Of a stretch of DNA of 64,000 nucleotides, positions 16,554-24,260 are shown piece by piece (the stretch's first letter is position 1; every line of letters starts with the position of its first letter). Position numbers and translations under genes: made by a program. The notes under the pieces were generated by a model that was not told where the DNA came from, ran no database searches, and saw only the letters and a program-made list of their open reading frames with translations. This DNA comes from Pseudomonas fluorescens (GTDB taxonomy: Bacteria; Pseudomonadota; Gammaproteobacteria; Pseudomonadales; Pseudomonadaceae): positions 2,556,501-2,620,500 of the forward strand of contig NZ_CP012830.1 in assembly GCF_001307155.1 (NCBI RefSeq), read 5' to 3'.

Positions 16554-17795
16554 TCAGATCCAGGAATGGCGGGCTGGTTTTGTGCCGTTCAGGTGATAAG
16601 TGCCCACGGCGTGGTATTTCCAGCGCACCGGATCGTGAAGGGTGTGCACGCGTGCGTTGCGCCAGTGGCGGTCGAGGTTGAACTCGGCGAGGGTGGCGCG
16701 GCTGCCGGCCAGTTCGAAGAGCTTTTCGCTGGCCAGCAGCGAGATCTCGGTGGTCAGCACCTTGGCTTCGGCGACGGCAATCGAGGCGCGTGCGGCGGAT
16801 TCGGCGGTGACCGGCGCGGCGCTGACTTGATCGAGCACTTTTCCGGCTTTGCGCAGCAGCGCTTCGGCGGCGTGCAGTTCGATTTTCAGTTTGCCGATGT
16901 CGGCAATCACGTAGAGGTCATCGCTGGCGCGTTCGACGTTGGCGTCGATCCACGGCCGTGCGCGTTCGCGAACGAAGCTGATGGCGTCATCGATGGCGCC
17001 GCGGGCAATGCCGGCGTCGATGGCGGCTTGAATCAGCTGTGACACGGCGCCCTGAATGTTCGGGCTGTCGTTGATCCGCCAGTTTTCCACCACCAGATCA
17101 GCATCGACCCGCACATTGTTCAGCAGCACGGTGCCACTGGCCGTGGTGCGCTGGCCGAAGCCCGACCAGTCGTCGACGATGCGCAGCCCCGGAGTGCCGC
17201 GACGGACGAAAGCGATGACTTGCTTGTCGTCGTCGTTGAGGGCCTTGACCGCGACCCAGTGCGCGAACAGCGCGCCTGTGGAGTAAAACTTCTGACCATT
17301 GATGACGTAGCCATCACCGTCGGCGGTGATGCGGGCCTTGAGCTCCAGGGTGTTTTTGGTGCCGCGTTCCGGGCCCGCGTTGCCGATTCGCCAACCGTCG
17401 AGCACGCTCTGGAACAGCTGCTTTTTCTGTCGTTCGTTGGCGGTGTGCTGGAGCAGGTTGAGAATCCCGAAGTGGTTCTGCGGGATTTGCCCGAGTGCCG
17501 GGTCGGCCGCGGAAATGATCGCGAAGACTTCGGCGATGGTGACGAATGAAACCTCGGGGCCGCCGAACGCTTTGCCAATGGCAATACTGCCCAGGCCACT
17601 GCGGGTGAATTGTTCGATTTCCGCCCAGGGCAACTTGCGCTGTTGATCGCGTCGCGCGGCTTGCAAGCGGGCGACCTGAGCGAGTTCACGGGCTGCTTCG
17701 AGGGCTTGTGCGTCATTGCGCAAAACGTGCGCGGGCAACAACAGCGGGGGAATGTCCAGATCACTCTGAACGTTTGCATCTGCCAGATTAGACAT
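16554..17795 (-). CDS. SfnB-family acyl-CoA-dehydrogenase-like flavoprotein, copy 2
   Basis: 413 aa. Same signatures as copy 1 (GQIPQNHFGIL, FYSTGALFAHW, DDWSGFGQRTTASGTVLL, LDRHWRNARVHTLHDP), with a ~15 residue longer N-terminus. The AAGGAG ribosome site lies within the last codons of the 22-residue ORF upstream, and the ATG overlaps that ORF's stop (TGATG), so translation is probably coupled. Two different paralogues in one operon suggest either a broader substrate range or sequential oxidation steps. Confidence 0.9.
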   Translation of the reverse strand: MSNLADANVQSDLDIPPLLLPAHVLRNDAQALEAARELAQVARLQAARRDQQRKLPWAEIEQFTRSGLGSIAIGKAFGGPEVSFVTIAEVFAIISAADPALGQIPQNHFGILNLLQHTANERQKKQLFQSVLDGWRIGNAGPERGTKNTLELKARITADGDGYVINGQKFYSTGALFAHWVAVKALNDDDKQVIAFVRRGTPGLRIVDDWSGFGQRTTASGTVLLNNVRVDADLVVENWRINDSPNIQGAVSQLIQAAIDAGIARGAIDDAISFVRERARPWIDANVERASDDLYVIADIGKLKIELHAAEALLRKAGKVLDQVSAAPVTAESAARASIAVAEAKVLTTEISLLASEKLFELAGSRATLAEFNLDRHWRNARVHTLHDPVRWKYHAVGTYHLNGTKPARHSWI

Positions 17796-17863
17796 CAGCG
17801 CCGCTCCTTGGCTGCACGCAATGCCCTGGCGATTTGCACCGGGGTGATTATGTTCCTGACCAT
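17795..17863 (-). CDS. Candidate 22-residue peptide translationally coupled to the SfnB operon
   Basis: An ATG at 17863, 5 bases after GAGG, opens a 22-codon frame that reads MVRNIITPVQIARALRAAKE then RR and stops at 17795. The TGA overlaps the ATG of the first SfnB-like gene (TGATG), and its codons AAG GAG serve as that gene's ribosome site. An in-frame ATG 18 bases further upstream would add 6 residues but lacks a ribosome site. The peptide is basic, predicted helical, and has no Cys or internal Met, so classical Cys/Met attenuation is unlikely. It shares the ALR-x-A-x(3)-R pattern with the 31-residue ORF at 5694-5789. Confidence 0.5.
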   Translation of the reverse strand: MVRNIITPVQIARALRAAKERR

Positions 17864-17981
17864 ACCTACCTCACTTCTCATGGATAAGCCGCAGCGTGCG
17901 GCGAAATCAAAATCAAGAAAGTCCGGTGGTCCGGTTCATATACCCTAAACGCGTATAAAAAATTAATGAACTAACTTTTAG

Positions 17982-17986
17982 GAATA
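17982..17986. promoter_or_regulatory. AT-rich GAATA motif in the probable promoter region of the SfnB operon
   Basis: The ~240 bases upstream of the SfnB operon (17864-18106) are unusually AT-rich near 17950-17990. Read on the minus strand they contain ATATTCCTAAAAGTTAG, matching the TATTC element seen at 2841 and 21717. It is a plausible binding site for a sulfur regulator such as CysB. Confidence 0.3.
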
Positions 17987-18042
17987 TGCATAGAAGGGTG
18001 TCATCAGCCCTGTGGTTGTTCGCATGGGCGGATGTAACGCAA

Positions 18043-18077
18043 CCCTGTAGCAGCTGGCTGCGCCAGCTGCTACAGGG
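18043..18077. repeat. GTAGCAGCTGGC-type hairpin
   Basis: CCCTGTAGCAGCTGG (18043-18057) pairs with CCAGCTGCTACAGGG (18063-18077) around a 5 base loop. It lies 30 bases after the 3' end of the gene at 18107-18844 (minus) and belongs to another common Pseudomonas palindrome class. There is no T run. Confidence 0.8.
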
Positions 18078-18106
18078 ATCTCATCGGTCGCAGGGGGCAG
18101 GGGCCT

Positions 18107-18844
18107 TCAGCACTTCCTGGCCGGTACTTTCAGGTAGGTATTGGCGCAGCCGACTTTCAAGGTGCGTGCCGGCGCCCAGCGCGAGTTGTTACCGACGCGA
18201 TCGAGGATGCAGTAGGTGACTTCCAGCCGGTTATCTTCACCGGCTTCAAGAATCACTGAGGGCGGCACCCAGACGTTGATCGGGTGGCCGACTTCGCCGG
18301 GTTTGATCTTGGGCAGGTCCATGCGCACATCGCCCCAGCGCAGGGTGATTTCATCATCAGCCGCCATGTTCAGATAAGGTTCGATGATCAGTGGCACGCC
18401 ACGTTTGATCTGGTTCGGATTGACCCCGTGACGGCGAATCATCTCGGGAATACCCAATGGCTCCAGGTGCTGGTTTTCATCTGCACACAGGGTGTGTGGC
18501 TGACCACCCGGGCAGTCGAGTTTGACCTGGACCTGTTTCGCCGCGGACAGCGCCGGGCCTTGCCCGACTTGCATGAGCCGGTAGTGGATACGCGAGCTGC
18601 CATTGCGGATAAAACTCTCGGGAACCCGCAGATTGAGTGGCTGACCGACATCTGCGCGGTTGAGCACCTTTGAGGCCACATAGCAGTTATCCCAGAACAG
18701 TTCGATCAGATCACCTTCGTCCATACCGGCATAAGGTGGTATTTCGATCAGCAGGTAAGCAGCGGAAGTGATGTTGATGGCAGAGCCGGGCGACTGCGTC
18801 AGGCCGGGAGCCGCCAGTTCAACTTTGTTCGACATACAAGTCAT
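18107..18844 (-). CDS. Hypothetical protein with two tandem beta-sandwich-like repeats
   Basis: 245 aa, function not recognised. AAGGAG lies 7-8 bases before the ATG at 18844. No signal peptide or membrane segment is evident. The protein is an internal duplication: residues ~22-110 (LLIEIPPYAGMDEGDLIELFW, LNLRVPESFI, IHYRLMQVG) align with residues ~150-235 (LIIEPYLNMAADDEITLRWG, INVWVPPSVI, VTYCILDRVG). Each repeat looks like an Ig-like beta sandwich of the kind found in multi-copy Pseudomonas surface or secreted proteins. It is a monocistronic gene flanked by a hairpin and a 470 base gap. Confidence 0.75.
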   Translation of the reverse strand: MTCMSNKVELAAPGLTQSPGSAINITSAAYLLIEIPPYAGMDEGDLIELFWDNCYVASKVLNRADVGQPLNLRVPESFIRNGSSRIHYRLMQVGQGPALSAAKQVQVKLDCPGGQPHTLCADENQHLEPLGIPEMIRRHGVNPNQIKRGVPLIIEPYLNMAADDEITLRWGDVRMDLPKIKPGEVGHPINVWVPPSVILEAGEDNRLEVTYCILDRVGNNSRWAPARTLKVGCANTYLKVPARKC

Positions 18845-19317
18845 GTGTGTTCTCCTTGAAACATCGCAGCGAAGTCCATTTCGGAAGTGTCGAAGGCGTT
18901 AGGGTAGTAGGCGATTAACTATATTCAAGTACTGTGAAATGCCTGTTAGCGCCTAGATAAGGGAGTGGTCGACGGGGTGTCAATAGACGCAAGTTGAGAA
19001 CGTGGGAATGCCAGGCTATTCAGATATTTCCTACCTCTAATTAGCGATCGATGGACATGCTGTTCGGCTTTTTCCTGGGTGCGCTCGATTTGTGAGCCAG
19101 TGTTTCCAGTGTTTTTCGGCATTGAATCAGTCTGAGTGTGTTGGAGGTTACGTGGCGGGAGGATGTTGCAGGAGGTATCTATATACCGCTTTCGACTGGG
19201 GTGATTAATTAATTACGGAAATCGGCGGGAGGCGGGTGAGACGAGTCAAGTGGTGTGATAAATGTCACTTCCTTCCGTGGAAGTTGACAGTGCTTACTCT
19301 ATTTTTGATGGTGATTG
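18845..19317. other. Intergenic region, 473 bases
   Basis: No ORF with a convincing ribosome site and no REP palindrome was seen. Composition is less GC-rich than the surrounding genes. The left part should contain the promoter of the gene at 18107-18844; the right part is downstream of the cystine transporter operon, but no clear terminator hairpin was found. Confidence 0.5.
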
Positions 19318-20070
19318 TTAACTTCGGGAGTTGAGGAACTTGTTGAGGAATTGTCGGGTTCGTTCTTCTTTTGGATTGGCAAACAATGCCTTTGCTTCAC
19401 CTTGTTCGACAATGACGCCCTTGTCGAAAAACACCACCCGGTTCGCCACATCACGAGCAAAACTCATTTCGTGGGTAACGATGACCATCGTGCGTTTTTC
19501 TTCGGCCAGACTGCGAATGGCCGCCAGCACTTCGCCGACCAGTTCCGGATCGAGCGCCGAGGTTGGTTCGTCGAAGAGAATCACTTCCGGCTCCATGGCC
19601 AGCGCCCGGGCGATTGCCACGCGCTGTTGCTGCCCACCGGACAGCCTGCGCGGATAGGCGTCTTCCTTGCCTGCCAGGCCGACCTTGGCCAGCAGTTTTC
19701 GACCCAGCGCCAATGCTTGGTCCTTTGGCATTTTCTTCACCACCAAAGGGCCTTCGATGACGTTTTCCAGGGCCGTGCGATGAGGGAACAGATTGAAGTT
19801 CTGAAACACGAAACCGACATGCTGGCGCAACCGGCGCACCAGGCTCTGCTGCTGGTTCAGCGGGCGGCTGCCATCGATCTCGATGTCGCCGACCTTGATC
19901 CGGCCGCTGGTGGGTTCTTCAAGAAAGTTCAGGCAACGCAGGAAGGTGGTCTTGCCCGAGCCGCTAGGGCCGATGATTGCCACCACCTCGCCTTCTTCAA
20001 CCTTCAGATCGATGCCATTGAGCACCACTTGACCCTTGAACTGCTTTGTCAGTTTTTCCACGACAATCAT
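19318..20070 (-). CDS. tcyN: Cystine-type amino acid ABC transporter ATP-binding protein
   Basis: 250 aa from the ATG at 20070 ([11 protein letters not shown]). Walker [10 protein letters not shown], signature LSGGQQQR, Walker [15 protein letters not shown], and switch histidine in VTHEMSFA. Closest to TcyN/YecC, the ATPase of the L-cystine importer. It is 4 bases from the permease stop, and forms the end of an operon of binding protein, permease and ATPase (21540 to 19318) that lies beside D-cysteine desulfhydrase. The cystine assignment rests on family resemblance and this neighbourhood. Confidence 0.85.
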   Translation of the reverse strand: MIVVEKLTKQFKGQVVLNGIDLKVEEGEVVAIIGPSGSGKTTFLRCLNFLEEPTSGRIKVGDIEIDGSRPLNQQQSLVRRLRQHVGFVFQNFNLFPHRTALENVIEGPLVVKKMPKDQALALGRKLLAKVGLAGKEDAYPRRLSGGQQQRVAIARALAMEPEVILFDEPTSALDPELVGEVLAAIRSLAEEKRTMVIVTHEMSFARDVANRVVFFDKGVIVEQGEAKALFANPKEERTRQFLNKFLNSRS

Positions 20071-20074
20071 GGGG

Positions 20075-20740
20075 TCAGGACTCCTGGTCGTGCCGATTGA
20101 CCCGCTCTTCCAACTGGTTTTGCAGGTGCGAGAGCACCGTTGCAAGCACCCAGTAGATCAGTGCGGCGGCAAGATACATGGTAAAAATTTCGAAGGTACG
20201 GGCGGTGATCAGCTGTGCCTGACGGAACAGTTCCGGCACCTGAATGGTCGCCGCCAGCGCGGTGTCCTTGACCAGCGAAATGAAGCTGTTGCCCAGTGGC
20301 GGCAACGCCGTTCGCGCAGCTTGCGGCAGGATGGCCCGGCGCAGGGTTTGCGCGCGGGTCATGCCGATACTGGCAGCGGCTTCCCACTGGCCGCGTTCGA
20401 TGGAACTGATCGCGGCACGGAGGATTTCGCAGGCGTAGGCAGCCATGTTCAGCGAGAAGCCGATCAAGGCCGCTGGCAGCGGATCAAGTTCGATACCCAA
20501 TTGCGGCAAGCCGTAATAGATCACGAACAGTTGCACCAGCAACGGCGTGCCGCGAAAGAACGACACATAGATGCGGGCGATCCAGCTCACCAGCTTGAAG
20601 CGCGACAAGCGCATCAAGGCCAGGCTAAACCCCAGCAACAGACCAAAGAACATCCCGCCCAGGCTGAGGATGACCGTGAAATACGCGCCCTTGAGCAAAA
20701 AGGGCGCGGAGTCCAGTGCGAGTTGGAAAGCTTCTTCCAT
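20075..20740 (-). CDS. tcyL: Cystine-type amino acid ABC transporter permease
   Basis: 221 aa HisM-type permease with hydrophobic segments and an EAA loop at [20 protein letters not shown] single permease gene in the operon implies a homodimeric channel, as for E. coli TcyL (YecS). Its ATG overlaps the binding-protein stop by 1 base (TAATG). KYFSADVTQ of the upstream product ends immediately before it. Confidence 0.87.
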   Translation of the reverse strand: MEEAFQLALDSAPFLLKGAYFTVILSLGGMFFGLLLGFSLALMRLSRFKLVSWIARIYVSFFRGTPLLVQLFVIYYGLPQLGIELDPLPAALIGFSLNMAAYACEILRAAISSIERGQWEAAASIGMTRAQTLRRAILPQAARTALPPLGNSFISLVKDTALAATIQVPELFRQAQLITARTFEIFTMYLAAALIYWVLATVLSHLQNQLEERVNRHDQES

Positions 20741-21540
20741 TATTGGGTGACGTCAGCGCTGAAGTATTTTTCCGAAAGCTTTTTCAGCGTACCGTCGGCA
20801 CGCAGCTTGTCGATGGCCTTGTTCACCGCAGCCAGCAGCTCAGGCTCGCCTTTGCGCAGGGCAATGCCGGCTTCCTGACGGGAGAACGCTTCGCCAGCGG
20901 CGGTGGTGTCCTTGGCCTTCTTGGCGTATTCCAGCGCGGCGAGGCGGTCGATCAGAATGACGTCGGTGCGGCCAACGCGCAGGTCCTGGAACTTGGTCGG
21001 ATCATCTTCGTAGGTGCGGACTTCAGCACCCGGCACATTGGCCTTTACCCACTGCTCATAGTTGGTGCCCAGGCCTACGCCGACTTTCTTGCCGGTCAGG
21101 TCGGCGGCGGTCTTGATGTTCAGCTCCGCAACCTTCTTCGTCAGCACCAGCGCCTGAATCCCGGAAACGGTGTAAGGCTCGGAGAAGTCATACTTCTTCT
21201 TGCGCTCTTCGGAGATGGTCACCTGGTTGATCACTGCGTCCAGGCGCTTGGACTCCAGCGCCGCGAGGATGCCGTCCCATTTGGTCGGTTGCAGTTTGAC
21301 CTTCACGCCCAGCTCTTTGGCCAGGGCTTCGGAGAACTCCACTTCGAAGCCGGCCAGTTTGCCGTTGGCATCGACGAAACTGAACGGTGGATAAGTGCCT
21401 TCCAGGCCGACGTTGATCACGCCAGCTTCCTTGATTTTTTGCAGCTGCTCACCGGCCACTGCTTGCCCCAACAGGCCAGCACCGAGTACCAGGCCCAGCG
21501 AGCCCACCAGCAGATTTCGACGAAATGCGGAAAAATTCAT
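20740..21540 (-). CDS. tcyJ: Cystine-type substrate-binding protein (FliY/TcyJ-like)
   Basis: 266 aa family 3 solute-binding protein. The ATG at 21540 (MNFSAFRRN) is used, with AGGGG 6 bases upstream; it gives a signal peptide with hydrophobic LLVGSLGLVLGAGLLGQAVA and cleavage after AVA. Binding-fold landmarks are INVGLEGTYPPFSFVDANGKLAGFE in two parts and RLDAVINQVTISEERKKKYDFS. Resembles E. coli FliY/TcyJ, which binds L-cystine. A TATTC-N7-GAATA inverted repeat lies ~180 bases upstream. Confidence 0.88.
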   Translation of the reverse strand: MNFSAFRRNLLVGSLGLVLGAGLLGQAVAGEQLQKIKEAGVINVGLEGTYPPFSFVDANGKLAGFEVEFSEALAKELGVKVKLQPTKWDGILAALESKRLDAVINQVTISEERKKKYDFSEPYTVSGIQALVLTKKVAELNIKTAADLTGKKVGVGLGTNYEQWVKANVPGAEVRTYEDDPTKFQDLRVGRTDVILIDRLAALEYAKKAKDTTAAGEAFSRQEAGIALRKGEPELLAAVNKAIDKLRADGTLKKLSEKYFSADVTQ

Positions 21541-21716
21541 GACAAGCCCCTGTGTTTTTTTATGAAGACGTTTTTTGGAGAAGCAGGCAAAACCGAGAAT
21601 TGAACGGCTGCAACATCGTGCCCTAAAAGCAGCGTATGCGTCTCGCGGCAATTGCGCCTGCGGCGCGACTATATGACGAGGCTTTTAGATGTGAAAATAA
21701 TATAAATTCAGCTTGT

Positions 21717-21733
21717 TATTCTTTATTGGAATA
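21717..21733. promoter_or_regulatory. TATTC-N7-GAATA inverted repeat upstream of the cystine operon
   Basis: TATTC (21717-21721) and GAATA (21729-21733) form an inverted repeat in an AT-rich stretch between the cystine operon and the dcyD gene. Both genes read leftward, so the site is upstream of tcyJ. A possible activator site for sulfur-limited expression. Confidence 0.35.
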
Positions 21734-21752
21734 TAAATGCTTCGTGTAATTC

Positions 21753-21783
21753 CTATGGTGAGGGAGCTTGCTCCCTCACCACA
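21753..21783. repeat. Single REP palindrome with compensating base changes
   Basis: TGGTGAGGGAGCTTGCTCCCTCACCA is a perfect palindrome in which the family consensus GGCGAGG is GGTGAGG, with the matching change on the other arm. Paired substitutions indicate that the hairpin itself is maintained. It is just downstream of the dcyD stop at 21805. Confidence 0.85.
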
Positions 21784-21804
21784 GAAGATCTTTTTCCGGC
21801 TGGC

Positions 21805-22797
21805 TCAAAACGCCGAGCTATAGGCAAACAACGCCGGCGCACCTCCGGTGTGCAGGAAGATGATCGGGCCGTCATTGAAGCGCTGCCGGCCGATACCGTC
21901 GAGCAAGCCGGCCATGGCCTTGCCGGTGTAGACCGGGTCGAGCAACAGCCCTTCCTGGCTGGCCAGCAACTTGACGGCAGCGAGGGTTCCAGCGTTCGGC
22001 TCGCCGTAACGCGGAGCGAAATACTCGTCCCACAATTGCACCTTGAAACTCGCCGGCAGGTTCACGCCCAGCAGTTCGGCAGTGCGCTCGGCCAGGCCCT
22101 GGACTTTCGGTCGCTGGTCTTCGTCGCTGCGCGAAACGGTGACGCCGATCACCGGCAAGTCCGGCAGTACTTCGCTCAGCGCCAACGCCAGACCGCTGTG
22201 AGTCCCGGCGCTGCCCGAAGCCAGCACCACGGCGGCGAACTCCAGGCCGCTGTCCTCGATTTGCCCGGCCAGCTCCAGTCCGGCTCGTACATAGCCCAGC
22301 GCGCCCAAGGCGTTGGAGCCGCCAATCGGCACCAGATAAGGTTTTTTGCCGTTACTGCGCAGACGCTCGGCCAGGGCTTGTAACTGTTGGTCGGCGTTAT
22401 CGAGGTTCTCTACCAGCTCGACCTTGGCATCGAACAAGTCCAGCAGCAGGCGATTGCCGTTGCCCAGGTAATTACTGTCATCAGTGCCGATCGGATTCTC
22501 CAGCAAGGCGACGCAGCCCAGGCCCAGTTTGGCGGCAAGCGCTGCCGTCTGACGCACATGGTTGGACTGGATGGCGCCAGCGGTGATCAGCGTATCGGCA
22601 CCTTGCGCGAGCGCGTCGGCGGCGAGGTATTCGAGTTTGCGCAGCTTGTTGCCGCCCATGGCCAACGGTGTCAGGTCGTCACGTTTGACGTAGACATCAC
22701 GCCCTAGCCAGGTCGACAAGCGTTCGAGTTTTTCCAGCGCGGTAGCATTGGCAAGAAGGTCCAGACGATTAAAACGAGCCAGCTGTTGTTTGATCAT
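21805..22797 (-). CDS. dcyD: D-cysteine desulfhydrase
   Basis: 330 aa PLP-dependent enzyme of the ACC deaminase/DcyD family, converting D-cysteine to pyruvate, H2S and ammonia. The PLP lysine is Lys51 in [10 protein letters not shown]. Other landmarks are [14 protein letters not shown] and [12 protein letters not shown] (phosphate-binding loop) and the C-terminal [13 protein letters not shown]. The start at 22797 ([10 protein letters not shown]) matches the family N-terminus, although its ribosome site is weak. It lies next to the cystine importer, as in E. coli where dcyD neighbours fliY, and is divergent from epsC. Related 1-aminocyclopropane-carboxylate deaminase is a less likely alternative. 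Confidence 0.88.
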   Translation of the reverse strand: MIKQQLARFNRLDLLANATALEKLERLSTWLGRDVYVKRDDLTPLAMGGNKLRKLEYLAADALAQGADTLITAGAIQSNHVRQTAALAAKLGLGCVALLENPIGTDDSNYLGNGNRLLLDLFDAKVELVENLDNADQQLQALAERLRSNGKKPYLVPIGGSNALGALGYVRAGLELAGQIEDSGLEFAAVVLASGSAGTHSGLALALSEVLPDLPVIGVTVSRSDEDQRPKVQGLAERTAELLGVNLPASFKVQLWDEYFAPRYGEPNAGTLAAVKLLASQEGLLLDPVYTGKAMAGLLDGIGRQRFNDGPIIFLHTGGAPALFAYSSAF

Positions 22798-22991
22798 GGG
22801 GCCGCACGGGTTGTGGGAGATGACTGGACTATAGGCAGGCCGATTTGCTCGGGCAACCGACAATGTCGCTTATGCCAAAAAGTGCTGAGAACAGCACAAT
22901 TCGTTCTTAATTCCGTTTTGAGCGCATACCGTAAAGTGAATGCCGTTCAGGCGGCCTTACTGTCCGGCCGCCGCACGTGAGGAGTTTTACC

Positions 22992-23918
22992 GTGAGCCAG
23001 CGTTCCAGCCATTGGCAATTACAGACCATCGTCAGCCAACTGCGCACCGCCCGCGACCAGTGGCGTGCGCAGAACGGTCGCATCAGCGGCGAGCAGGGCG
23101 GGCGTGAGCTGCCATCGCGTGCGGCGATGGCGGAGATTCTCGAAGCATTGTGCGGTGCGCTGTTCCCGATGCGCCTGGGCCCGGTGGATCTGCGCGAGGA
23201 GAGTGAAGACTTCTACGTCGGGCATACGCTGGATGTGGCGCTGAATGCGCTGCTGGCTCAGGCGCGGCTGGAGTTGCGCTACGTCGCACGGCAAAGCGCC
23301 CAGGTCGATACCGAAGTCGAGGCGCGGGCGATCAGCCTGATCCAGGATTTCGCCCTGGCCTTGCCAGGTCTGCGCAGCCTGTTGGATTCCGATGTACTGG
23401 CGGCGTATCACGGTGACCCGGCAGCACGCAGTGTCGATGAAGTGCTGCTGTGCTATCCGGGGATTCTGGCGGTGATTCACCATCGTCTGGCCCACCATTT
23501 GTACCGCGCCGGGCTGCCATTGCTGGCGCGGATCAGTGCGGAAATCGCGCACTCGGCCACCGGCATCGACATTCACCCGGGCGCGCAGATCGGCCGTAGC
23601 TTCTTCATCGACCACGGCACGGGCGTGGTGATCGGCGAAACCGCGATCATCGGCGAGCGGGTACGCATTTACCAGGCCGTGACCCTCGGCGCCAAACGCT
23701 TCCCGGCCGATGAAGACGGCCAGTTGCAGAAAGGCCATCCGCGCCATCCGATCGTCGAAGACGATGTGGTGATCTATGCCGGTGCGACCATCCTCGGGCG
23801 GATCACCATCGGCAAGGGCTCGACCATCGGCGGCAACGTCTGGCTGACTCGCAGCGTACCGGCCGGATGCAATTTGACCCAGGCGAACTTGCAGCATGAT
23901 GACGGGACGCAGAAGTAA
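22992..23918 (+). CDS. epsC: Serine O-acetyltransferase, EpsC type
   Basis: 308 aa from the GTG at 22992, with GGAG 8 bases upstream; a GTG 15 bases earlier is less likely. The enzyme makes O-acetylserine, the carbon skeleton for cysteine. An ~180 residue helical N-terminal region is followed by the left-handed beta-helix of hexapeptide repeats: ATGIDIHPGAQIGRSFFIDH, GTGVVIGETAIIGERV, and VIYAGATILGRITIGKGSTIGG. The catalytic DH pair lies in FFIDHGTG. The serine acetyltransferase is longer than CysE and of the EpsC form. Its divergence from dcyD links cysteine breakdown and synthesis in one locus. Confidence 0.9.
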   Translation: MSQRSSHWQLQTIVSQLRTARDQWRAQNGRISGEQGGRELPSRAAMAEILEALCGALFPMRLGPVDLREESEDFYVGHTLDVALNALLAQARLELRYVARQSAQVDTEVEARAISLIQDFALALPGLRSLLDSDVLAAYHGDPAARSVDEVLLCYPGILAVIHHRLAHHLYRAGLPLLARISAEIAHSATGIDIHPGAQIGRSFFIDHGTGVVIGETAIIGERVRIYQAVTLGAKRFPADEDGQLQKGHPRHPIVEDDVVIYAGATILGRITIGKGSTIGGNVWLTRSVPAGCNLTQANLQHDDGTQK

Positions 23919-23980
23919 GCCCTGAGGCTGATGATAGTTCCAGCCATTCCCTCCTTGAGCTGGCGTGAAGGCACTCATTT

Positions 23981-24096
23981 TTGTGGCGAGGGAGCTTGCT
24001 CCCGTCGGCCGGTCCGCGTTCGGGCGAAGCAGTCGTCAGCTTCTATGTTTTTAGGGCCGCTGCGCGTCCCAGCGGGAGCAAGCTCCCTCGCCACAG
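23981..24096. repeat. REP pair (BIME), GTGGCGAGGGAGC family
   Basis: TTGTGGCGAGGGAGCTTGCT (left) and AGCAAGCTCCCTCGCCACA (right) flank ~75 bases. It lies 60 bases after the epsC stop, and separates epsC from the betT control region. Confidence 0.9.
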
Positions 24097-24140
24097 ACGT
24101 ACCGCCGAACCTCGCGATTAGTCCTCACAGCCTATCCATG

Positions 24141-24168
24141 TTTAACTTGAACGTTCATTCAAGTTAAA
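24141..24168. promoter_or_regulatory. Probable BetI operator upstream of betT
   Basis: A 28 base palindrome has arms TTTAACTTGAA (24141-24151) and TTCAAGTTAAA (24158-24168) around CGTTCA. Its core TTGAACGTTCATTCAA matches the kind of site bound by the choline-responsive repressor BetI in front of bet genes. It lies 93 bases before the betT start. No betI gene is in the window, so regulation would be in trans. Confidence 0.7.
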
Positions 24169-24260
24169 CCGGTGGTTCGCTGCCCGCTCACAACAGGAGG
24201 CTAGCCTTTGCTGAGTCCGTTATTGACAGCCACGTTTTACCCCCTCGAGGTGCACGTTTC

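Noticed and set aside
22798..22991. Riboswitch upstream of epsC
   Set aside because: No conserved aptamer-like pairing was seen; the region looks like an ordinary divergent promoter.
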